Origin: Cryobacterium sp. HLT2-28
GTDB taxonomy: Bacteria; Actinomycetota; Actinomycetes; Actinomycetales; Microbacteriaceae
Length of the DNA: 64,000 nucleotides
Reading direction: 5' to 3'
Assembly: GCF_004402495.1 (NCBI RefSeq)
Contig: NZ_SOFH01000023.1
Location: 124,001 to 188,000, forward strand
The position numbers and the translations under genes were made by a program. Shown piece after piece: positions 52,436 through 59,831 of the stretch (within the stretch, counting starts at the first letter, position 1; each line of letters opens with the position of its first letter). Under the pieces are notes generated by a model that was not told the origin of the DNA, made no database searches, and saw only the letters and a program-made list of their open reading frames with translations.

Positions 52436-53067
52436 AGCCCAAGAACCTCGGGATGGGAGCGACCCCGCATCGGCAGGCTGTCGTCGCATCCGTGAAGGCA
52501 GATCTCAAACGCGCCGAGCGGCGCCGCAAACTCTGGTTCTACGGTTCTGGGGCCGTGATCATCCTCGCAGCCGCCCTGACCGTCACCCTGGTGATCGTGT
52601 CCGGCCAAACGGGATCGACCCCGATCGCCACTGGGCCGATACGAGGGGTCGTGAGCTCGGAGGGCCTGGGTCGAGACCACGTCGTCAACAAGGTGGCGTT
52701 TCCTGCCGTGCCTCCCGTGGGAGGCGACCATTCCGAGCAACTCACCAACTGCGGAATCTACCCGGACCCGGTCGACACCTGGAGAGCGGTGCACTCCCTC
52801 GAGCATGGGGCCGTCTGGGTCACCTACCACCCCGACCTCCCAGCCGACGAACGCGACATGCTCGCCGCGCAGGCTGCCGACAACGACTATGAACTGCTCA
52901 GCCCATATCCGGATCTGCCGGCACCCGTGGTCGTCAGCGCGTGGGGCAAGCAGCTCAGCCTGCAGAGCGCCGACGACCCCAGGCTGGCACAATTCCTGGC
53001 CACCTACTTGCAGGGCCCCCAAACTCCCGAACCCGGTGCTCCCTGTTCCGGCGGGATCGACGGCTGA
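52432..53067 (+). CDS. DUF3105 domain membrane protein
   Basis: A 211-residue protein with a basic cytosolic start (ADLKRAERRRKLW), one membrane helix (GAVIILAAALTVTLVIVSG, about 40-60) and an outside DUF3105 domain. Characteristic blocks are PPVGGDHSEQLTNCGIY, AVHSLEHGAVWVTYHPD and DLPAPVVVSAWG. The conserved His, Glu and single Cys cluster would suit metal binding, but the family's function is unknown. ATG 52432 overlaps the upstream stop as ATGA and has GGAG 7-8 nt before it. Confidence 0.85.
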   Translation: MKPKNLGMGATPHRQAVVASVKADLKRAERRRKLWFYGSGAVIILAAALTVTLVIVSGQTGSTPIATGPIRGVVSSEGLGRDHVVNKVAFPAVPPVGGDHSEQLTNCGIYPDPVDTWRAVHSLEHGAVWVTYHPDLPADERDMLAAQAADNDYELLSPYPDLPAPVVVSAWGKQLSLQSADDPRLAQFLATYLQGPQTPEPGAPCSGGIDG

Positions 53068-53100
53068 CGCACCCGATCCGCGCGGCCAGTCCCATCCGGT

Positions 53101-53115
53101 ACTATGCTGAGTAGT
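53101..53115. promoter_or_regulatory. BlaI-type operator, copy 2 (core only)
   Basis: ACTA-N7-TAGT, the same spacing as the sites at 50478 and 55545 but with shorter arms, 46 nt before the blaI-like start. This would allow weaker autoregulation. Confidence 0.6.
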
Positions 53116-53160
53116 TGAAGACGGATGCCGGTGGCAGCCCCGCCGGAAGGGAGTGTGCGC

Positions 53161-53541
53161 ATGCGTCAGTTGGGCACACTCGAGAAGCTCATCATGGATC
53201 GACTGTGGTCCTGGAATCACCCGGTTGCCGTGCGTGAGGTTCTCGAGGACCTCCAAAAGGACCGTGTCCTCGCGTACACCACGGTGATGACCGTGATGGA
53301 CAACCTGCGTCGCAAGGGCATCCTGACCCGGGAGAAGGATGGTCGGGCCTACCGCTATCGCCCGGTGATGACGCGCGAACAGTACACGGCGGCCTTCATG
53401 GGGACGGTGCTGGCCGGGAGTGCCGACACTACCGCGACGCTGCTGCATTTTCTTGAACAGATCCCGCCCGCCGAGGTCGCTCGACTCCGTGAGGCCCTGA
53501 ATCAGAGCACGGAGCACGGCCCGAGCGCCGCCACCCCATGA
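53161..53541 (+). CDS. BlaI/MecI/CopY-family transcriptional repressor
   Basis: A 126-residue winged-helix repressor. The N-terminal MRQLGTLEKLIMDRLWSW and VREVLEDLQKDRVLAYTTVM carry the DNA-binding fold, with the wing at REKDGRAYRYRP. The C-terminal dimer helix contains TATLLHFLEQIPPAEVARL. ATG 53161 follows AAGGGAG by 7 nt; ATG 53125 would add residues unlike the family. It is coupled by ATGA overlap to an M56 protease gene, as in bla/mec systems. There is no beta-lactamase here, and the surrounding genes point to envelope thiol or metal stress instead. Confidence 0.93.
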   Translation: MRQLGTLEKLIMDRLWSWNHPVAVREVLEDLQKDRVLAYTTVMTVMDNLRRKGILTREKDGRAYRYRPVMTREQYTAAFMGTVLAGSADTTATLLHFLEQIPPAEVARLREALNQSTEHGPSAATP

Positions 53542-54506
53542 CCGCGCCGGCCGCCCTGATCCTCTACGCCGCGCTCGTGGCCGGCCTCGGACCCATGATC
53601 CTGCGCCGAATCCCCTGGCTCGAAAGGTCACCTCGGCTCGGAATCGCGGTCTGGCAAGCCCTCAGTCTGTCGCTGGTGTCCGCCGTCGTGTTCGCCGGAC
53701 TGAGCCTCGCGATTCCGGCGATCCCCTGGACGACGAACCTGGCGGAGTTCATCAGCGCCTGCGCGATGACTCTGCTGGCGCAATACTCCACCCCCGGCGG
53801 TGCCGCCGTCAGCGCGACGGGGGCCGTCGCGGCCCTCGCCGTGCTCGGCAGGGTCTGCTACTCTCTCATCGCCGTCCGGGTCCGCTTGTCCCGCGATCGG
53901 CAAACCCAGCTGGATGCCCTTGCAGTTCTCGGCGAGCGACACCGTGACTACGACGCGTTCGTGATCGAGCATGCGTCGGCCGCCGCCTACTGCCTGCCTG
54001 GTCGCCAGCATCGGGTCGTTCTGACAAGTGCGGCGTTGACGGCGCTCGATCACAATCAGCTCATCGCCGTGCTCGCGCACGAGCAGGCGCACCTGCGCGG
54101 TCGGCACCACCTGATCCTGGCCGCGGCCGAGACGCTGCACTGCGCCTTCCCCCGGATCGCGGTCTTCCGCGAGGCCCGCGGCACGCTCGGCCGTCTCGTC
54201 GAGATGCTGGCAGACGACGATGCCGCACGGCGCAGCGGCCGGACTACTGTGGCCACGGCGCTCGTGCGACTGGCCGAACACGGCCTGGCCCCTGCCCCGG
54301 CGCTTGGCGCCGGTGGCGAGTCGGCCGTCATCCGTGTGCGGCGACTTGTCGCCCCGCACCGACCGCTCGGTGCGGCGAGAACCGTGATCGCGGCCGCGGG
54401 CGCGGGCGTGCTGCTGGCGCTGCCACTGTTCTTCGCTCTCGCTCCCGCCACCGCCGCGGGCACCATGCCGCCCTGCCCTCCGGGCGATACATCCCTCACC
54501 ATGTAG
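53538..54506 (+). CDS. M56-family membrane metallopeptidase (BlaR1-like protease domain)
   Basis: A 322-residue membrane protease. Helices occur at about 3-20, 35-60 and 85-112, followed by a cytosolic zinc domain with HEQAH (residues 181-185) in LIAVLAHEQAHLRGRHH and a last helix at about 283-308. It has the protease part of BlaR1 but only a roughly 14-residue tail after the last helix, so no penicillin-binding sensor domain. It would cleave or inactivate the BlaI-like repressor on an unknown signal. It is coupled to blaI by ATGA and followed by a strong hairpin. Confidence 0.9.
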   Translation: MTAPAALILYAALVAGLGPMILRRIPWLERSPRLGIAVWQALSLSLVSAVVFAGLSLAIPAIPWTTNLAEFISACAMTLLAQYSTPGGAAVSATGAVAALAVLGRVCYSLIAVRVRLSRDRQTQLDALAVLGERHRDYDAFVIEHASAAAYCLPGRQHRVVLTSAALTALDHNQLIAVLAHEQAHLRGRHHLILAAAETLHCAFPRIAVFREARGTLGRLVEMLADDDAARRSGRTTVATALVRLAEHGLAPAPALGAGGESAVIRVRRLVAPHRPLGAARTVIAAAGAGVLLALPLFFALAPATAAGTMPPCPPGDTSLTM

Positions 54507-54526
54507 CTCAGAAGCCCGCCCCGACG

Positions 54527-54567
54527 CGGGAATCCCCGGCCGGGCGGTCGCCGGCCGGGGATTCCCG
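54527..54567 (+). terminator. 17-bp perfect hairpin after the M56 gene
   Basis: Bases 54527-54543 pair with 54551-54567 (arms begin CGGGAATCCCC) around a 7-nt loop. It lies between the convergent M56 gene and the Cys-rich peptide gene and can serve both. Confidence 0.8.
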
Positions 54568-54583
54568 TGTCACTACGGGTGTG

Positions 54584-54658
54584 TCATCGCGGGGAGCAGG
54601 TGCAGCTTTCCCCGCATTCGTGCGGAGCGTCGGTGGTGGGTTTGCAGCAGCCGGACAA
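54584..54658 (-). CDS. 24-residue Cys-rich peptide (metallothionein-like micro-protein)
   Basis: From TTG 54658 a 24-residue peptide is encoded with GGAGG at 5 nt spacing, one of the best ribosome sites in the window. It reads SGCCKPTTDAPHEC then GESCTCSPR, giving five cysteines and one histidine. Such density suggests Cu(I) or Zn binding in the manner of small metallothioneins. An in-frame ATG at 54679 would give 31 residues but places the ribosome site inside the gene. It lies 47 nt after the two small membrane-protein genes on the same strand, probably the last gene of their operon. Confidence 0.55.
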   Translation of the reverse strand: MSGCCKPTTDAPHECGESCTCSPR

Positions 54659-54705
54659 TGTGGCCTCCTTCCCTTTCATGATGAGTTGCGGCGGATGAAA
54701 GGACG

Positions 54706-54942
54706 CTAGGCGCGAGTCGACGTACCGTCTGTGCGGTTGAGTGGAGTCACTCGCAGCGTCGCCAGCTCCGCGCGCAAGCGGGTCAGCTCCGTTGCCTCGG
54801 TCGTCGATGAGGCCAGGCGGTCCATCGATTCGGCCGGATGGCCGTGGGCACAGTGGCCCTTGAGCATCGGGCGCACGCAGAAGAGGTAGGTCAGGGTCAC
54901 CGACGCCAACAGAATCGCTGCAGGCAGGATGAGCTCGGTCAT
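54706..54942 (-). CDS. Small single-pass membrane protein with His/Cys cluster
   Basis: A 78-residue protein with one helix (ILPAAILLASVTLTYLFCV, about residues 5-23), then a ligand-rich turn KGHCAHGH and a short charged helix ELTRLRAELATLR. The CxHGH cluster just after the membrane could bind a metal. ATG 54942 overlaps the stop of the upstream gene as ATGA. Its partner upstream has a similar layout and a similar E-L-x-x-L-R-A-E helix, so the two may be distant paralogues acting together. Confidence 0.7.
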   Translation of the reverse strand: MTELILPAAILLASVTLTYLFCVRPMLKGHCAHGHPAESMDRLASSTTEATELTRLRAELATLRVTPLNRTDGTSTRA

Positions 54943-55169
54943 CGGGAACCGTCAGCCGCAGTCGGCGGGGTCGCCGTCGATCGGAGGTCATGCTGGTTCG
55001 CACGCAGAAGGTCGGCCTCGGCACGAAGCGTAGCCAATTCAGCCGCGTCGCCGGGCGACAGGGAAGTCGCCGCGCCGTCGTGCTTCTTGCCGCGCATCAT
55101 GAACCACATCATCAATCCCATACCGACGGGGCAGGCAAGCAGAGCGAGGGTGTAGAGGACCTGGCTCAT
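54939..55169 (-). CDS. Small Met-rich single-pass membrane protein
   Basis: A 76-residue protein. The helix LYTLALLACPVGMGLMMWFMM (about residues 5-25) is methionine-rich and ends with RGKKHDG, followed by a cytosolic charged helix AELATLRAEADLLRANQHDL. This resembles the short DUF2933-type proteins often found in metal islands. It is coupled by ATGA to both neighbours (55167-55169 and 54940-54942). Confidence 0.7.
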   Translation of the reverse strand: MSQVLYTLALLACPVGMGLMMWFMMRGKKHDGAATSLSPGDAAELATLRAEADLLRANQHDLRSTATPPTAADGSR

Positions 55170-55525
55170 GATTCCCCCTGCTCGGTGGAATGCGTGTGAG
55201 CGGACGTGGACGATGCGGCCGCATGATGAGCCTTCATCTTCGCGTCCATCCTCGCTCCGCCGGATTCACCCTTCATGTCGGTCATGTCCGTGTCGGTCAT
55301 GTCAGTCATGTCCATGTCGGTCATGTCGGTCATGTCCTTCTTCATCTGCCTGTGCATCTTCGCCATGGCGGCGGTCCCTGCGTGCCCCCTCACTTCCTGA
55401 GATTCCGTGGTCCCCGCCATGCCATCGGTCGTGAGCGCGCTTTGGGCCGCGTATGCAGGGGCGACTGAGCCGGCCACGATCAATCCAGCGGCCGCCAGCG
55501 AAGATATCCAGATTTGTGTGCGCAT
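55166..55525 (-). CDS. Exported Met/Asp-repeat protein, probably copper-binding
   Basis: A 119-residue secreted protein. The signal peptide is IWISSLAAAGLIVAGSVAPAYA (cleavage near residue 26). The mature chain has MAKMHRQMKKD, then a run of five to six Met-Thr-Asp-Met units (DMTDMTDMDMTDMTDTDMT), a further KMKAHHAA segment and a His-containing tail. Dense Met, His and Asp fit Cu(I)/Cu(II) capture outside the membrane. ATG 55525 begins MRTQIW, and GGGAGG lies 5-6 nt upstream. The gene heads the small-protein operon directly behind BlaI-type operator copy 3. Confidence 0.75.
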   Translation of the reverse strand: MRTQIWISSLAAAGLIVAGSVAPAYAAQSALTTDGMAGTTESQEVRGHAGTAAMAKMHRQMKKDMTDMTDMDMTDMTDTDMTDMKGESGGARMDAKMKAHHAAASSTSAHTHSTEQGES

Positions 55526-55544
55526 GAGCGCCTCCCTTTCGGTT

Positions 55545-55563
55545 CTACTATCATTCATAGTAG
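55545..55563. promoter_or_regulatory. BlaI-type operator, copy 3
   Basis: CTACTA-N7-TAGTAG, perfect dyad 20 nt before the Met/Asp-repeat gene start. The outer bases add TT..GG without symmetry. It could also influence the divergent lnt gene, whose start is 206 bp away. Confidence 0.7.
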
Positions 55564-55768
55564 TAGGTGGGCCTCGTCAGGACCTCCTGCTCAGGACAAC
55601 ACACAGGAAAGCGTCAGCGCACTCGGTGTCGGGCGGCAGGTTCCGCGATATCGCGACTGTGGCCGTTTACAGGATGGAACGGGCGCAGCGCGTCCCGGGA
55701 GGATTGAGAACATCGAAGCATCCCTAATCGCCCGGGCAGCGGAGCCAACGCTTCGGAAGGCCGGTCCC

Positions 55769-57361
55769 ATGCTCGACCGCGACTTCCAGCGGCGAGCAGA
55801 TCACCGGTCCCTCACCCCGGCGAGCGCGACCGGACTACCGCTGTGGGCCGCAATCCTGCTCGCGGCCGGTGCCGGAGCGATTCTCGACGGCGCCTTCCCG
55901 GATCGCGGCTGGTGGGTTCTCGCTCCGGTCGGGGTGGTCCTCATGCTCCTGGCGCTTTTAGGTCGCGGACCGGGGGCCGGATTGCTGGTCGGAATGGTTG
56001 CCGGCCTGTCCTTCTGGCTGGTACACATCAGCTGGCTCACCCTTTACCTCGGACCGGTCCCCTGGCTGGCCCTGGCCACCCTGCAAGCCATCTTCTTCGG
56101 AGCCAGCCTTGCTCTGATCGGCGTCGTGCTGCGGGTCGGGCCCCGAGTCTGGTCAGGCGCACCGGGGCGTCTCGGAGTCGTTCCGGTCATCGTGGCCGGG
56201 ATCTGGACGGCGCGAGAAGCCCTGACTGCGGTCTGGCCCTACGGCGGATTCGCCTGGGGGCGGGTGGCCCTCTCCCAGTCGGAGAGCCCCTTCGGCTCCC
56301 TCGTCGCCTGGGTCGGCATGTCCGGTCTGAGCTTCATCGTCGTGTGGTTGAGCGCCCTCATACTGCAGTTGCTCCGGGAGTACCGGCTTGAATGCGCCCT
56401 GCGGTTGGGAATCGCCGTCGCTGCCATTGCCATTCTGCTGGCGGTGCCGGCCTTGCCAACCATCCAGACGGGCAGCACACGGCTCGCGGCGGTTCAGGGC
56501 GCCTCCGATGCCGGCCTCTTCGCGCGGTACGCGCCCGGCCAGATCCTGGCCGACCACGCCTCCGCGACCGTGCCGCTCGGCGGCGAAGAGGTCGATTTCG
56601 TGGTCTGGCCCGAAAACAGCAGCGACATCGACCCGACCCGGTCCGCGGATGCCGCCAGGGTCAGCGACGACATCAGCCGAGCGATGAACGCGCCTCTGGT
56701 CACCGGCACGATCACGGAACGCGACGGCAAGTTCTACAACTCTTCCCTCCTGTGGAAGGCGGGCCAGGGCGCCGTGGGTGTCTACGACAAGGCGCACCCG
56801 GTCCCCTTCGCCGAGTACCTGCCGGACCGAACATTCTGGCGCCCCTTCGCGCCGGAACTGGTCGACCTCGTTTGGCGTGACTACGAGATCGGCACGCGCG
56901 GCAACGTGTTCGACCTCAACGGTATCCTGGCCGGGATCGCGATCTGCTTCGACATCGCGGACGACCGACTGGTCCGGGAAATGATCGACGCGAAGGCACA
57001 GATCATTCTCGCCCAGACGAACAACGCCGATTTCGGACGCACCGACGAAAGCGTGCAGCAGCTCGCCATCGCCCGACTCCGCGCCATCGAGGCCGGTCGT
57101 ACCGTCGTCAACATCTCCACCGTCGGCTCGAGTGCGATCATCACGCCCGACGGCAAAACCCTCGACAGCCTCCCCACCTGGGAACCGGGCGCCATGGTGC
57201 AGACCGTGCCGCTCAGCGACACCGTCACCCCCGCTATGCGCGTCGGCAGCGGCATCGAATGGCTCGTCTCCGGGCTCGGTCTCGCCGGCCTGGCGCTGTG
57301 CCTTCTCGGCGCGCTCCGGCGCCGGTCGGGAACAATCCACCGCCCTCTGCGGTTTCAATAG
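55769..57361 (+). CDS. lnt: Apolipoprotein N-acyltransferase
   Basis: A 530-residue inner-membrane enzyme adding the third acyl chain to lipoproteins. About seven N-terminal helices precede the nitrilase domain. The catalytic triad is Glu282 (WPENSS), Lys341 (YDKAHPVPFAEYLPDR) and Cys393 (AICFDIAD), with spacings nearly equal to E. coli Lnt (267, 335, 387). E. coli lnt was first named cutE for copper sensitivity. ATG 55769 has GGAAGG 8 nt upstream. It lies inside the copper island, between the Met-rich protein operon and the second Cu-type ATPase. Confidence 0.9.
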   Translation: MLDRDFQRRADHRSLTPASATGLPLWAAILLAAGAGAILDGAFPDRGWWVLAPVGVVLMLLALLGRGPGAGLLVGMVAGLSFWLVHISWLTLYLGPVPWLALATLQAIFFGASLALIGVVLRVGPRVWSGAPGRLGVVPVIVAGIWTAREALTAVWPYGGFAWGRVALSQSESPFGSLVAWVGMSGLSFIVVWLSALILQLLREYRLECALRLGIAVAAIAILLAVPALPTIQTGSTRLAAVQGASDAGLFARYAPGQILADHASATVPLGGEEVDFVVWPENSSDIDPTRSADAARVSDDISRAMNAPLVTGTITERDGKFYNSSLLWKAGQGAVGVYDKAHPVPFAEYLPDRTFWRPFAPELVDLVWRDYEIGTRGNVFDLNGILAGIAICFDIADDRLVREMIDAKAQIILAQTNNADFGRTDESVQQLAIARLRAIEAGRTVVNISTVGSSAIITPDGKTLDSLPTWEPGAMVQTVPLSDTVTPAMRVGSGIEWLVSGLGLAGLALCLLGALRRRSGTIHRPLRFQ

Positions 57362-57378
57362 ATACCCCCTTGGGGTAT
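57362..57378. promoter_or_regulatory. CsoR operator 3
   Basis: ATACCCC-CTT-GGGGTAT, perfect arms identical to operators 1 and 2 with a different 3-nt centre. It begins one base after the lnt stop and lies 68 nt before the second P1B ATPase gene. Confidence 0.85.
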
Positions 57379-57446
57379 ATAGTTGATGTTGTCGCATAAC
57401 GCCGCGGCCTCACGGCAGCGTCCGATTTTGAAGGGAAGAGTTTCGC

Positions 57447-59684
57447 ATGAGCGAAAAATCCACATCCAGGTCGTCCGGCACCGGCAAGTCCGGCGGTCAC
57501 GACGCGTCGGAACAGACAGGCAAGACGGAAAAGATGGGACCGATGGACCACTCGAAAATGGGTCATTCGAAAATGGACCACTCCACAATGGGCGCCGTCA
57601 AGGGGGCGCCACCTGAACGCAGCATGCAGGACACGATGGGACACGGCGGCCACGGCGGCATGTCCATGGACGGCATGATCAAGGACATGCGGAACCGGTT
57701 CATCCTCGCGGCCGTCCTGTCGATCCCGATCACCCTCTGGTCGCCGATCGGACGCGACGTGTTCGGCTTCACCGCGCCAACCCCATTCGGTCTCCGCGAC
57801 GATATCTTCGCGTTGATCCTGTCCTTGCCGGTCATCTTCTACTCCGCCTGGATCTTCTTCGATGGCGCCGTCCGGGCGCTGCGGGCTCGCACCCTCGACA
57901 TGATGGTCCTCGTGGCCGTCGGCGTCGGAGCCGGCTGGGTCTACAGCCTGATCGTCACCCTCACCGGCGGCGGCGACGTCTTCTACGAGGCCGCGACCGT
58001 GCTGACCAGCTTCGTCCTGCTCGGCCACTGGTTCGAGATGCGCGCCAGAGGCGGCGCGAACGACGCTGTCCGCACACTGCTCGAACTCGCCCCGTCGATG
58101 GCGCTCGTGATCCGCGACGGCGAACCGGTCGAGGTCCCCACCGCCGAAGTGATCCCCGGCGACCTGCTCATGGTGCGCCCCGGTTCGAAGATCCCCACCG
58201 ATGGTGTCGTCGAAGACGGCGAATCCGACATCGACGAGTCCATGGTCACCGGAGAAAGCCTCCCGGTCGCCAAAAGCATCGGATCACCCGTGATCGGCGC
58301 AACCGTGAACACCACCGGAACCCTCCGGGTCCGCGCAACCGCGGTCGGCGCCGATACCGCCCTGGCCCGAATCGTCGCCCTCGTTCAGGAAGCGCAGAAC
58401 TCCAAAGCCCCCGGCCAGCGCCTCGCCGACCGGGCCGCGTTCTGGCTCGTCCTGGTCGCCCTGATCGGCGGCACCGCGACCCTCGTCACCTGGCTCCTCC
58501 TCGGGTCCACTCTGCCCACCGCCATCCTCTTCGCCATCACGGTCGTCGTGATCACCTGCCCCGACGCCCTCGGACTCGCCACCCCGACCGCGATCATGGT
58601 CGGCACCGGACTCGGCGCCAAACGGGGCATCCTCTTCAAGACTGCCACCGCCCTGGAGACCTCGGCCCGCATCGATGCCGTCGTGATGGACAAGACCGGC
58701 ACCCTCACCCAGGGCAAACCGGAAGTCACCGACTTCGTCGCAATCGGGATGGACGAGAGTGAACTCCTCGCCCTCGTCGCCGCCGTCGAACGAGAATCAG
58801 AGCACCCCCTCGCCGGCGCCGTCGTCACTTACGCCACCGCCCAGGGCGCAGCCGTGATGACCGCCTCCGAGTTCCGCAACGTTCCCGGCCACGGTGCCGG
58901 CGCCACCGTCAACGGCCACGAGGTCTTCGTCGGCAACCGCAAACTGATGCTCGCCCAGGGCATCGACATCGACCCGGTCGCCGAAACCCGCGAGAGACTC
59001 GCCTCGACCGGACGCACCGCCGTCCTCGTCGCTGTCGACGGGAAAGCCAACGGCGTGATCGCCCTCGCCGATGCCGTTCGCGAAACCGCCGCCGCCGCCG
59101 TCGCCGCCCTGCACGACGCCGGCATCCAAGTCGTCATGCTTACCGGCGACAACGAGGCAACCGCCGCCCGCATCGCGTCCCTACTGGGGATCGACACCGT
59201 CATCGCCGAGGTCCTCCCCGAAGACAAGTCCGCGAAGATCAAAGAACTCCAGGCCACCGGCAAACGGGTCGCCATGGTCGGCGACGGAGTCAACGACGCT
59301 CCCGCCCTGGCGCAGGCCGACCTCGGCATCGCCATCGGCGCCGGCACGGATGTCGCCATCGACACCGCCGGCGTGGTCCTGATGCGGTCCGACCCACTCG
59401 ATGTGCCGATTGCCCTGAGGATCGGCAAGGGCACCCTGCGCAAGATGCGCCAGAACCTCGGCTGGGCCATCGGCTATAACGCCCTCGCCCTCCCCATCGC
59501 CGCCGGTGTCTTCTTCCCCAGCCTCGGCATCCGGTTGAGCCCGGAAATCGCGGCCCTCTCCATGTCCGGCTCCAGCGTCATCGTCGCAGTCAACGCCCTC
59601 CTCCTGAAGCGGCTTCACCTTCCAACGGCCGCCGGCCTCAGCTCGGACGCGGCATCCACTCCGGTGCCGATCGAAGCCCCGTAG
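57447..59684 (+). CDS. P1B-type heavy-metal ATPase with CPD transport motif (CopB-like layout)
   Basis: A 745-residue metal pump. There is no HMA domain; instead the first 75 residues are Met/His-rich ([17 protein letters not shown] and [13 protein letters not shown]), as in CopB-type pumps. The transport motif in helix 6 is CPD at residues 371-373 ([14 protein letters not shown]), where CopA has CPC and CopB has CPH. Catalytic motifs are [18 protein letters not shown] (Asp415), SEHPLAGAV and [14 protein letters not shown]. The CsoR operator in front implies copper induction. ATG 57447 follows AAGGGAAGAG by 8 nt. Exact ion specificity is uncertain. Confidence 0.9.
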   Translation: MSEKSTSRSSGTGKSGGHDASEQTGKTEKMGPMDHSKMGHSKMDHSTMGAVKGAPPERSMQDTMGHGGHGGMSMDGMIKDMRNRFILAAVLSIPITLWSPIGRDVFGFTAPTPFGLRDDIFALILSLPVIFYSAWIFFDGAVRALRARTLDMMVLVAVGVGAGWVYSLIVTLTGGGDVFYEAATVLTSFVLLGHWFEMRARGGANDAVRTLLELAPSMALVIRDGEPVEVPTAEVIPGDLLMVRPGSKIPTDGVVEDGESDIDESMVTGESLPVAKSIGSPVIGATVNTTGTLRVRATAVGADTALARIVALVQEAQNSKAPGQRLADRAAFWLVLVALIGGTATLVTWLLLGSTLPTAILFAITVVVITCPDALGLATPTAIMVGTGLGAKRGILFKTATALETSARIDAVVMDKTGTLTQGKPEVTDFVAIGMDESELLALVAAVERESEHPLAGAVVTYATAQGAAVMTASEFRNVPGHGAGATVNGHEVFVGNRKLMLAQGIDIDPVAETRERLASTGRTAVLVAVDGKANGVIALADAVRETAAAAVAALHDAGIQVVMLTGDNEATAARIASLLGIDTVIAEVLPEDKSAKIKELQATGKRVAMVGDGVNDAPALAQADLGIAIGAGTDVAIDTAGVVLMRSDPLDVPIALRIGKGTLRKMRQNLGWAIGYNALALPIAAGVFFPSLGIRLSPEIAALSMSGSSVIVAVNALLLKRLHLPTAAGLSSDAASTPVPIEAP

Positions 59685-59831
59685 AAGGTGAACGACAGCG
59701 GCCGCGTGGACGGTCCACGGCCTGGCCTCCAGAAAGAACCCGGCGTTCCTGGCCGCACTGGCTAGGGACGGGGCAGGCTGCCGTCGGCGCGGCACCCGAG
59801 GCAACCCGCCCTCGTGTTGACGCCCGACGTG

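Noticed and set aside
59700..59725. Dyad CGTGGAC-G-GTCCACG between the second ATPase and the CopS-like gene
   Set aside because: The one-base centre forces open several inner pairs, so a stable terminator is doubtful.
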